14,676 bases of DNA from contig CAZBNS010000041.1 in NCBI GenBank assembly GCA_964493475.1, positions 1 to 14,676 on the forward strand, written 5' to 3'. The notes below the pieces were generated by a model that saw only the letters and a program-made list of their open reading frames with translations, was not told the origin of the DNA and searched no databases. The translations under genes and the position numbers were made by a program. Source of the DNA: CALXSC01 sp964493475. GTDB taxonomy: Bacteria > Pseudomonadota > Alphaproteobacteria > Rickettsiales > UBA1997. Shown one piece after another: positions 6,635 to 13,356 of the stretch; positions within the stretch are counted from its first letter, which is position 1, and each line of letters starts with the position of its first letter.

Positions 6635-7327
6635 CTATTGATCCAATTCTTTGGATAAAATATTTAGAACTTCAGCGCTAAAATTGCTCATTTGATCTTC
6701 AAAATTATTAATCTTTATAGTGTATATGCTATAAAAAATTGTTGCTGGAATTGCTGCTACCAATCCAAATACAGTAGTAATTAAAGCATTCGCAACACCC
6801 GGTGCAATAATTATAAGACTAGTATCTTGCATGGCGGCTATTGAAAAAAAACTGCCTATTAATCCCCAAACGGTTCCAAATAATCCAAAAAAAGTTGATG
6901 TTGTTGCTACAATTAATAAAAATGTCATTCCATATCTTAATTTTGATACAGATTTTGAAAGCGCAATATCCATAGTCATAGCTAATCTTTCTTTTAATGC
7001 ATTTTTTTTGGCAATATCACCGCCTTTTACTATGTTTAAAACATTTGAGCTTTCCCACTCTTGCATTGCTGCCGAAAATATAACAGCAGAAGGATATGTA
7101 GCATTATTTTTAACTTGTTTATATATATCTTCCAGCATTTTCCCAGACCAAAATAATCTGTTAAATTTTTCCGTTTTAATTTTTAAACTTCTAAACTTAA
7201 AAATTTTGTCAAAAACAATAGCCCAACTCCATACAGAGAAAAATGTTAAAATGATGTATAAACTCATCATTACTACATCAGAACTCATTATCATATCAAA
7301 AACTTGAATATTTATTTCTCCAGCCAT
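6635..7327 (-). CDS. tolQ: TolQ (MotA/TolQ/ExbB proton-channel protein)
   Basis: A 230-residue protein with three membrane helices (about 18-38, 134-157 and 171-203), as in the TolQ/ExbB family. The signature stretches are STFFGLFGTVWGLIGSF (144-160) and IAPGVANALITTVFGLVAAIPA (174-195), which line the proton path with TolR. The large cytoplasmic loop between helices 1 and 2 is present and the length is normal. It is the first gene of the Tol cluster; the 160-bp gap to the gene upstream should hold its promoter. A TATAAT hexamer on the minus strand at 7423-7428 is present but has no good -35 partner. No Shine-Dalgarno sequence is seen before the ATG. Confidence 0.95.
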   Translation of the reverse strand: MAGEINIQVFDMIMSSDVVMMSLYIILTFFSVWSWAIVFDKIFKFRSLKIKTEKFNRLFWSGKMLEDIYKQVKNNATYPSAVIFSAAMQEWESSNVLNIVKGGDIAKKNALKERLAMTMDIALSKSVSKLRYGMTFLLIVATTSTFFGLFGTVWGLIGSFFSIAAMQDTSLIIIAPGVANALITTVFGLVAAIPATIFYSIYTIKINNFEDQMSNFSAEVLNILSKELDQ

Positions 7328-7487
7328 TTTTTAGAATTAATTATATATTATGCTTCAATTATCCATTTTATTTATATATTTGCAAGAAAAAAATGAAAGA
7401 ATGACAATTATGGATTTATGTAATTATAAAGTCTTAAAGTGCATATAATTTAACATTACCCATCAATTTAACAGCTTTAAAATACTT

Positions 7488-8888
7488 TTATTTATCAAAA
7501 ATCACACTATTATTATTGTCTGTATAAATTTTATTTATTTTGGATTTTTTATTATAATAAATATAGATTATGTTGTTTTGAGAATTTTCTCCGTTATTAA
7601 ACCAAGGATTAAATTTTTGGATTACTTCCCTTTGAATATTTCCAAATACGTATCTTAATGTGTTGTCAATGGTTATTGAAAAATTATCTTCAAATTTTGC
7701 AGAAGCAATTATGTTAGCAATCATAATTCCATCATCTTTTAAGCTTTGTTTGACACCTTGAAAATACTCAACAGTTATTAAATGCGTTGGAATGTCAAAT
7801 GCATGTGAATATGTGTCTAAAATTATTAGGTCATATTTCTTATTATTATTTTTTAAGAAGTTTCTAGCATCTTTTACAACAAATTGTTTATTTTTATCTA
7901 ATTCATTTTTCAAAAAATATTTCTCGGTTATTTCTAATAAAGACCCATCTATATCAACATAGGTATAGTTATTGCGTTTATCATCAATGCCAATTGTAAA
8001 GCCTCCCGCTCCTAAAACCAATATATCTTTAGTTTTATTACGAGGAATTTTTGAAATAAAATTGTTATTAATGTATCTTACATAATCAAACATCAAATTC
8101 TTATTTTTAGATATTTTGGAAGAATAAGAATTATTTACCATCATAATCTTTGAAAGATTGTTGTCTGTATCAATAATTTTAATTGTGGAATATTCATTAT
8201 TAGATAATACTCCGATTTTTCTTTCAACTATTGAATTATTAAATATAAAACTTACAACAATAAATAAAAAGCATGCTATATAGATTTCAATTCTATTTCT
8301 GTTATTTAATATAAGCATGGCGATTGTTATTAGGAATATATTAAACATAACGGCATAATTTACTCCAAAAAATGGCATAATAAATAATGTGGTTAGAATT
8401 GAGCCGCCAAAAGAACCTATAGTGCCATAAAATAAGATTTTGCCAGTTATTTTGCTGGAAATATTTTTAGAAAAATAATTACTCACTAATGGAGTTGTTT
8501 GAGCTAATAAATAAGATGGCACAGCTAATAATAACAAGGCAAAGGCAAATGCTTGAGCTATTCTATTTGTTATTCCAACATATTCAAAAGCTTTAAAGTA
8601 ATATTCCAAAAAAATATAAGATGTGCTGGCAAAAATAAAAATTACCGAAATAGTAAAATTCCTCAAAATTTTCTGCCTTATGCTTATTTTTTTGAGATCA
8701 ATTTTTCCGCTGGTATAATAACCTATTGACAAAAATATTAAAACTACTCCTATAATTATTGAGGCGATTATTGTGTCGTTTCCTAAGTATGGAACCACCT
8801 GCCTCATAGCTAATAATTCAAGAGCCAAACTTACATAACCACTTATTAGAATAACTAAAAAAAGGAAAAAAGTAATTTTTTTATTCAT
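7488..8888 (-). CDS. Membrane-anchored spermidine-synthase-like protein
   Basis: A 466-residue protein in two halves. Residues 1-220 hold about seven or eight hydrophobic helices, beginning with LISGYVSLALELLAMR, the usual opening of fused transporter-like/spermidine-synthase proteins. Residues 228-440 form a Rossmann fold of the spermidine synthase type: VLGAGGFTIG (291-300) is the nucleotide-binding loop, YVDID (310-314) the acidic strand end, KDARNFL (339-345) and LIILDTYS (354-361) the following strands, then LITVEYFQGVKQSLKDDGIM. The glycine loop lacks the GGGDGG form of true spermidine synthases, so the amine substrate and even aminopropyl transfer are uncertain. No speD-like gene lies nearby. 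It stands alone between the Tol cluster and a glycosyltransferase. Confidence 0.8.
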   Translation of the reverse strand: MNKKITFFLFLVILISGYVSLALELLAMRQVVPYLGNDTIIASIIIGVVLIFLSIGYYTSGKIDLKKISIRQKILRNFTISVIFIFASTSYIFLEYYFKAFEYVGITNRIAQAFAFALLLLAVPSYLLAQTTPLVSNYFSKNISSKITGKILFYGTIGSFGGSILTTLFIMPFFGVNYAVMFNIFLITIAMLILNNRNRIEIYIACFLFIVVSFIFNNSIVERKIGVLSNNEYSTIKIIDTDNNLSKIMMVNNSYSSKISKNKNLMFDYVRYINNNFISKIPRNKTKDILVLGAGGFTIGIDDKRNNYTYVDIDGSLLEITEKYFLKNELDKNKQFVVKDARNFLKNNNKKYDLIILDTYSHAFDIPTHLITVEYFQGVKQSLKDDGIMIANIIASAKFEDNFSITIDNTLRYVFGNIQREVIQKFNPWFNNGENSQNNIIYIYYNKKSKINKIYTDNNNSVIFDK

Positions 8889-8915
8889 ATTATTTTTTTA
8901 GACAAATATGTAATA

Positions 8916-8945
8916 AAAATACAAGATTATATTGTAAATTGTCAA
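8916..8945 (-). promoter_or_regulatory. Candidate promoter for the spermidine-synthase-like gene
   Basis: On the minus strand a perfect TTGACA (8940-8945) is followed after 18 bp by TATTTT (8916-8921), 27 nt before the ATG. A TATAAT (8926-8931) also occurs but sits only 8 bp after the TTGACA and lacks its own -35. The -35 is strong and the -10 weak, so this is a modest call in A/T-rich DNA. Confidence 0.35.
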
Positions 8946-9028
8946 ATACTTTTATCTATTAACAAAGCTAATAAAAAAATATAATAATTTTTAATTAAAA
9001 TAATCAGTTAAACTTCCGAAACACACAA

Positions 9029-9793
9029 CTATCTTTTTTTATTCATCATTTGATATTCAAACCACTTTGCAATTTTCAAAAATCTAAAATATGCCAGCGA
9101 AACTGAAATTATAAATCCATACCAACCTTGAACGAATTTCATTCTAAAAAAATAATATCTTAAAAATTGATATGGCATTTCAATAACCAGTCTAAATTTG
9201 GAATATGTTTTACCTTGAGCGACCGCTGTTTTTACGAGTTCGTCAGTATACATATTTAATTTATACCAAAATTGATATAAATTCAAATATGAATAATGTA
9301 AAATTATCCCCTTTAATTTTTTTGACTTAAGTCCTTCCTTCAATGGAACAATCCTATCATGAGTTAAATCATCAGGCATTGTCGCAACCCTTTTATCATA
9401 AATTCTGATTGACTCATCGCCGTCAGCAAATAATTTTGGTTTTTTATCACCGGGAAACATATCTCTATGCTTAATAATATAAAGCGGATATTCTGGATTT
9501 TTCTTTATTTCCTTTATTTCCTCAATTAATTCCGTAGACAAAACCTCATCAGCATCTAATCTTAGCAAATAATCATTTTTGCATTTGCTTTGAGCAAAAT
9601 TTTTTTGTGATGAAATATTTTTCCATTTGTGAAACATAAATTTGCAACCATAACTTTCCGCAATTTCTTTAGTTTTATCTGTGCTTCCGCTATCAATAAC
9701 AATTATTTCGTCCGCAACTTCTTTTAATGCTTCCAGTGTTCTTGGTAATCTTGCTTCTTCATTTAAGCTAACAATATATGCTGATAATTTCAT
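9029..9793 (-). CDS. Family 2 glycosyltransferase, WaaE/KdtX-like
   Basis: A 254-residue GT-A-fold glycosyltransferase. It opens with the family 2 pattern AYIVSLNEEARLPRTLEAL (5-23), then EIIVIDSGSTDKT (29-41) for nucleotide-sugar binding and RLDADEVL (78-85), whose D80-A-D82 is the metal-binding DxD. The whole N-terminal half follows the WaaE/KdtX group, enzymes that add a sugar to the inner core of LPS. The C-terminal third is amphipathic and aromatic-rich (LNLYQFWYKLNMY, then FVQGWYGFIISVSLAYF), fitting attachment to the inner membrane. The acceptor and donor sugars cannot be told from sequence. It stands alone with 140-145 bp gaps on each side. No Shine-Dalgarno sequence is seen. Confidence 0.85.
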   Translation of the reverse strand: MKLSAYIVSLNEEARLPRTLEALKEVADEIIVIDSGSTDKTKEIAESYGCKFMFHKWKNISSQKNFAQSKCKNDYLLRLDADEVLSTELIEEIKEIKKNPEYPLYIIKHRDMFPGDKKPKLFADGDESIRIYDKRVATMPDDLTHDRIVPLKEGLKSKKLKGIILHYSYLNLYQFWYKLNMYTDELVKTAVAQGKTYSKFRLVIEMPYQFLRYYFFRMKFVQGWYGFIISVSLAYFRFLKIAKWFEYQMMNKKR

Positions 9794-9823
9794 ATGTTAT
9801 GTATTTTTAACTATAAAAATGGT

Positions 9824-9847
9824 AAAAAAAGCTTGATAATTGTCAAG
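9824..9847 (-). terminator. Intrinsic terminator candidate after bamB
   Basis: On the minus strand CTTGA-CAATTA-TCAAG (9832-9847) forms a 5-bp stem followed, after one C, by seven T residues (9824-9830). It lies about 90 nt after the bamB stop and before the glycosyltransferase gene, where the dgkA-atp-bamB transcript would be expected to end. The stem is short, so read-through is likely. It also contains TTGACA, but no -10 follows at a suitable distance. Confidence 0.45.
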
Positions 9848-9896
9848 GATTTAGTTTGCAAATTATTGTTATGTAAAGTGTTTGTGATTAGGTTTG

Positions 9897-9917
9897 AAGT
9901 AGCTCCAAGGAGAGCTA
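9897..9917. repeat. TAGCTC/GAGCTA palindrome downstream of bamB
   Basis: TAGCTC (9900-9905) and GAGCTA (9912-9917) form a 6-bp stem with a 6-nt loop. The 10-mer AAGTAGCTCC (9897-9906) is identical to 3067-3076 in the three-segment palindrome after rnj, and related to the inverted repeat at 1089-1130. No T-run follows on either strand, so by itself it is a weak terminator. Confidence 0.45.
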
Positions 9918-9938
9918 TAGAAGAATAATTCTAAAATA

Positions 9939-11231
9939 CTAATTAATAATACTCAATACGCCGCCTTTAAAAGCAATAACAAATATCTTGCCGTTTAATG
10001 AAAAAGGCTTATTGCAAAAATTAAATGGCATTTTCTTTATCCCCTCAACTTCCCCAGTAAGTGAATTTATAATCTTATATTCATTCAAATTATTAAAAGC
10101 CAAAAGTTTATCATTGGCGAAAATCATACTTTTGTAGTAAACAATACCTTTTTGTTTTTTCTCATTAGCATATCGTGGTAATTTTGTAAAATAATTGATT
10201 TTGCCGTCTTTTAAATTCATATTAACCAAAATATTATCAGCTGTTATTAAATATACAAAATTATTATTTATTAAAATATTTGTTAGTGATGATAAATTTT
10301 GTTTCCATAAAATTTTCATACTATCCAAATCCAAACCAATGGTAATTCCATTATTTGCCGTAGCTACTAATATATTATTTTTTATTTGGGGAGTAGAATC
10401 AATATCTGTTAATTCAAAGTTTGAAAATAAAAAATATCTTCCAATAAGTTTTGTATCAAAAACAACTTCACCATTATTTTTATTTAATACAAACAGTTCT
10501 CCAGACGAATATGAAGCTATAACATAATTTTTATATATAATTGGATCCGCAGAACCAAAAATTGCTGAGTCTTTGCTGCTTCCATAATGTATCCACTTTA
10601 TTCTGCCATCTTCGGCATTCAAAGCATAGAGCTTATTATCATTCGTAATTGTGTAAATAGTGTTATTATCAATTACCGGTGTAGAAATTGGAATAGCATT
10701 TATTTTCTTTTTCCATCTTATAGTTCCATCATTATTAACGGCTACAATATCATTAAGTCTTGATGTGAGAAATATAGTATTATTATAAAATGAAATCTTG
10801 CCGCCGTAATAATTCATAAAATTATCTTTTTCTATTACCTTTGTTTTCCAGATAGGTTTACTAAAATTATTTTTATCTTTAGCAATTAAATTGCCTTTTG
10901 TATCAAGCATGTAAATAATATCATTTACAATAATTGGATTTGAAAAATAGTAATGTTTCACACCTAATTTTTTTCTTGAAATTGAAAATTTTTGAAAATC
11001 AAAATTATCAACCTTATATGTTTCTATGGCCTTGTTTAATGTTGAATTGTCGCCATAATAATTCTGATATGTATCTGCGTTTGCTATAGTAATATTCTGT
11101 TTTTGTTTTGAAAGCTCTAATTTCGTTGATGAATCCAAGAAAATATCTTTTCTTTCTCCTATAATTTCTTTTTTACCGGAACAAGACGATAAAAAAATAA
11201 CTAACGAAAATATAACTATAATTTTTTTCAT
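9939..11231 (-). CDS. bamB: BamB-like outer-membrane assembly lipoprotein
   Basis: A 430-residue lipoprotein with a PQQ-type beta-propeller, resembling BamB, a periplasmic subunit of the BAM complex that inserts outer-membrane beta-barrel proteins. The signal peptide ends in a lipobox LSSC with Cys17 as the lipidation site. Repeats of the PQQ-blade type follow, for example KKKINAIPISTPVIDNNTIY, NKLYALNAEDGRIKWIHYG, LFVLNKNNGEVVFDTK and ITIGLDLDSMKILWKQ. Length is slightly above the E. coli protein (about 390). It starts 1 nt after the atpB stop, with a weak GGAAAG site overlapping the atpB end, so it belongs to the atp transcript. No der (engA) gene, its frequent neighbour in other bacteria, is present. 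Confidence 0.82.
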   Translation of the reverse strand: MKKIIVIFSLVIFLSSCSGKKEIIGERKDIFLDSSTKLELSKQKQNITIANADTYQNYYGDNSTLNKAIETYKVDNFDFQKFSISRKKLGVKHYYFSNPIIVNDIIYMLDTKGNLIAKDKNNFSKPIWKTKVIEKDNFMNYYGGKISFYNNTIFLTSRLNDIVAVNNDGTIRWKKKINAIPISTPVIDNNTIYTITNDNKLYALNAEDGRIKWIHYGSSKDSAIFGSADPIIYKNYVIASYSSGELFVLNKNNGEVVFDTKLIGRYFLFSNFELTDIDSTPQIKNNILVATANNGITIGLDLDSMKILWKQNLSSLTNILINNNFVYLITADNILVNMNLKDGKINYFTKLPRYANEKKQKGIVYYKSMIFANDKLLAFNNLNEYKIINSLTGEVEGIKKMPFNFCNKPFSLNGKIFVIAFKGGVLSIIN

Positions 11232-11232
11232 A

Positions 11233-11898
11233 CTAACTTTCCGCAGACATTATAAATACCAATGACAACATTGAAAATATATAAGCTTGAATTATACTGC
11301 TTATAAAATGCAAAATATTTAAAAAAATTGGAAAACCAAATATTAAAAATACAACTCCATCAACTATTGCAGCAATCACCATTGAGCTCATAATATTTCC
11401 ATATAGTCTTATTACTAAGGCACAATTGCTGCCTATATCGCTGATTATATTCATTGGAAGCATAAGCATTGTTGGTTTTGTATATTTTTTTAAATAATTA
11501 AAAGCCCCAACTCTTGTTATGCCATAACTCACTCCTCTTATAATAACGAGAATTACTAAAGCAATGTTGGTTGATAATGAAGCTGTTGGTGAGCGGAAAA
11601 AGGGTATTAGCTGCAAAAGATTGGCTATCAATATAAAAATAAAAACTGTGGCAATAAAAGGCAAAATATGTTTTATATTAACCTTTCCAACCTTTTCAAT
11701 TTGATCTTCTATACCTGTTATTAGAACTTCAAAAAAATTCTGTAATTTTCCAAAATTTTTTTCACTTGTAATATAAAATCTGAGAATTAAAGCCGAGCCA
11801 ATCATAATTAACATAATTATCCATGTAAAAAAGATTGTATCATTAAGTTTGAAAAAACTGTTTTGCCAAATTATAAATTGATCCGTACTAATATTCAT
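11233..11898 (-). CDS. atpB: N-ATPase subunit a (AtpB)
   Basis: A 221-residue membrane protein, the ion-path stator of the ATP synthase/ATPase membrane part. It has about five to six helices. FFRSPTASLSTNIAL (100-114) and FNYLKKYTKPTMLMLPMNII (133-152) match the N-type subgroup better than ordinary F-type a subunits. The essential Arg is Arg164 in LVIRLYGNIM (161-170), equivalent to R210 of E. coli, and Gln204 and His197 match E. coli Q252 and H245. The residue equivalent to E219 is Met173, an oddity worth checking by alignment. The gene follows atpR by 8 nt with AGGAG before the ATG. The c-subunit gene atpE, which should follow, is missing; bamB is there instead. Confidence 0.9.
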   Translation of the reverse strand: MNISTDQFIIWQNSFFKLNDTIFFTWIIMLIMIGSALILRFYITSEKNFGKLQNFFEVLITGIEDQIEKVGKVNIKHILPFIATVFIFILIANLLQLIPFFRSPTASLSTNIALVILVIIRGVSYGITRVGAFNYLKKYTKPTMLMLPMNIISDIGSNCALVIRLYGNIMSSMVIAAIVDGVVFLIFGFPIFLNILHFISSIIQAYIFSMLSLVFIMSAES

Positions 11899-11906
11899 TA
11901 AATCTC

Positions 11907-12203
11907 CTATGAAATAGATTTATCATGAAATCTGCTCCTCATTATTGTTATTTTATCCGACAAAATAACTAAATATTTAACCGAAATAAATCCAATAAGC
12001 ATTAAAGCTGCATTTTGCCAACTTTTATTTAAAAATATAATAAATATAATGCAAACAATCGCCATTCTCACAATTAGGCTTTTAATAACAAATGTAATGT
12101 TTTTCATTCTTATTGCTCTATTTATTGTCCATTTTAAACCAAAGAAATTAAATACTCCGGTCATAAAACCAACAAAAAGCAGAAAAATTACATTATTCAT
12201 CAT
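11907..12203 (-). CDS. atpR: N-ATPase accessory membrane protein AtpR
   Basis: A 98-residue, three-helix membrane protein. The first helix has GFMTGVFNFFGLKWTINR, the second VIKSLIVRMAIVCIIF with an intramembrane Arg, and the third ends in MLIGFISVKYLVI. This length, helix order and buried Arg match AtpR, a small subunit found only in N-ATPase operons and thought to interact with the c ring or its assembly. Position is also canonical: after atpQ and before atpB. The start overlaps the end of atpQ by 11 nt; two adjacent ATG codons (12203 and 12200) are possible. Being a specific marker, it argues strongly that the cluster is N-type. Confidence 0.85.
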   Translation of the reverse strand: MMNNVIFLLFVGFMTGVFNFFGLKWTINRAIRMKNITFVIKSLIVRMAIVCIIFIIFLNKSWQNAALMLIGFISVKYLVILSDKITIMRSRFHDKSIS

Positions 12204-12459
12204 TTTTTAAACACCTTATTATTTTTACCATTGAGTTAACATTAGCTACTGTTCCTAAAATAATTGCTAAAAAATATAAATTATTAAAGTTAAGCAATGA
12301 AGCCAAAAGATATCCTATTAAATATATAAAAATTAAATAAACAAGTATAATTTGAATACCAAACGAAATCAATGGGAAAATAGGAGCTATATTAATTTGA
12401 CTTCTTATTTTTCCCTGTTCTTCAATTCTCTCTTCTAGTTTTTTATTTAAAATATTCAT
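12193..12459 (-). CDS. atpQ: N-ATPase accessory protein AtpQ (AtpI-like)
   Basis: An 88-residue protein with a charged N-terminal helix (about 1-22) and two membrane helices (about 27-50 and 58-78), the pattern of AtpI/AtpQ proteins thought to help Mg2+ supply or c-ring assembly. Sequence support is weaker than for atpR because such proteins are short and variable. The location between atpC and atpR is exactly that of atpQ in N-ATPase operons. Its ATG overlaps the atpC stop by one base (TAATG), a sign of coupled translation. Confidence 0.8.
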   Translation of the reverse strand: MNILNKKLEERIEEQGKIRSQINIAPIFPLISFGIQIILVYLIFIYLIGYLLASLLNFNNLYFLAIILGTVANVNSMVKIIRCLKNDE

Positions 12460-12854
12460 TATTTTAATTTTGTTAAATTATTAAGCATATAATATTCTAA
12501 TTGTTTTAAATTCTTATTTATTTCTCTTTCTATATTTCCCTCATTCTCCGAAATTATATTTATTTTTGTTTTTAATTCTTCTAAACTATTTCCCAATATT
12601 GCTTTATATGTACTTAATCTTACTTTATCTGCATATTTTACAAGAATTCCATTTGATAATGCAATAAATTTTTTGTTATTATTTGCATCAACAATATTCA
12701 TAATATTTGTATCAAAAGAAGAAACATAATCTATATGGTTTGGCAAAATCGTCAAAAACCCTTCCTTTCCTTGAAAAGTTAATCTTTTGATATTATCATC
12801 AAAAAACATTTCAATTGGTGAATATATTTTTAAATCAATTAAATTGTAGGTCAT
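12459..12854 (-). CDS. atpC: N-ATPase epsilon subunit (AtpC)
   Basis: A 131-residue epsilon subunit, part of the central stalk that links the catalytic head to the c ring. The N-terminal beta-sandwich (about 1-85) contains GKEGFLTILPNHIDYV (about 30-45); LPxHIDxV is typical of N-type epsilon subunits. ALSNGILVKYADKVRLST (about 66-83) is the next conserved block. The remaining third is a helical hairpin with a charged coil, of normal length. It lies 5 nt after dgkA, where atpD (beta subunit) would stand in a complete N-ATPase operon. Start ATG; no clear Shine-Dalgarno sequence. Confidence 0.88.
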   Translation of the reverse strand: MTYNLIDLKIYSPIEMFFDDNIKRLTFQGKEGFLTILPNHIDYVSSFDTNIMNIVDANNNKKFIALSNGILVKYADKVRLSTYKAILGNSLEELKTKINIISENEGNIEREINKNLKQLEYYMLNNLTKLK

Positions 12855-12859
12855 ATAAA

Positions 12860-13228
12860 TTACAAAAAATTTTCATACAAAACAATAATCCATACCAAGA
12901 TTAAATATATAAAAGACGATAGAACTATGCAACTTCCTATATCTTTAGCTATTTTTGACAACGGATGAATTTTCTCTGATATTCTGTCTACTATTACCTC
13001 TATAGCTGTATTTATTAACTCAGATATTATAACCAAAAATAAAGAAGAAAATAAAAACAACTTTTCAATAAATGATATATTTAATATAAGAGCTACTATA
13101 AATAAAACCGAACACAATAAAACATCTTGCCTAAAAGCTTCTTCACTTTTAAAAGCCGCAACAAATCCATCTTTTGAATATTTAAAAGCTTCTAAAATTC
13201 TTACCAATCCTGTTTTATTCGTTTTCAT
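12860..13228 (-). CDS. dgkA: Diacylglycerol kinase DgkA
   Basis: A three-helix inner-membrane kinase that phosphorylates diacylglycerol (and related lipids) with ATP, recycling lipid released by envelope synthesis. FKSEEAFRQDV matches the N-terminal signature (AAFRQE in E. coli), and SELINTAIEVIVDRISEK with HPLSKIAKDIGSC matches the active-site region, with the catalytic Glu and the neighbouring Asn, Glu, Asp and Lys kept. The ATG at 13228 gives 122 residues, the same as the E. coli enzyme, and an MKTNKTGLVRILEAFKYS start like the family. A TTG at 13282 would add 18 hydrophobic residues and is not preferred. It is the first gene of the operon with atpCQRB and bamB. A TATAAA (13295-13300, minus strand) may be its -10 but has no good -35. 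Confidence 0.92.
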   Translation of the reverse strand: MKTNKTGLVRILEAFKYSKDGFVAAFKSEEAFRQDVLLCSVLFIVALILNISFIEKLFLFSSLFLVIISELINTAIEVIVDRISEKIHPLSKIAKDIGSCIVLSSFIYLILVWIIVLYENFL

Positions 13229-13319
13229 TTGTAGAAGTAATATTATTTGCTTAAATAATAAAAATATTTTATTAAAAGGCAAGTTAATTGTAATTTTATA
13301 GCGTGAAATCGTTAACCTT

Positions 13320-13342
13320 TGATGTATTAAAAAAAGACATCA
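13320..13342. repeat. Inverted repeat upstream of dgkA
   Basis: TGATGT (13320-13325) and ACATCA (13337-13342) form a 6-bp inverted repeat with an 11-nt A-rich centre, between the pif1-like stop and dgkA. On the minus strand the centre is a T-run, so the arms could be an operator-like palindrome or part of a weak terminator. Evidence is slight. Confidence 0.25.
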
Positions 13343-13356
13343 TAAGCAATCACCAT

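Noticed and set aside
6831..7307. 158-codon plus-strand open frame opposite tolQ
   Set aside because: It is antisense to a fully conserved tolQ gene; in A/T-rich DNA long frames opposite membrane-protein genes are common, and the product matches nothing recognisable.
13229..13282. Longer dgkA start at TTG 13282
   Set aside because: The ATG at 13228 gives the standard 122-residue length and family-like N-terminus; the extra residues would add a hydrophobic stretch unknown in DgkA and have no ribosome site.
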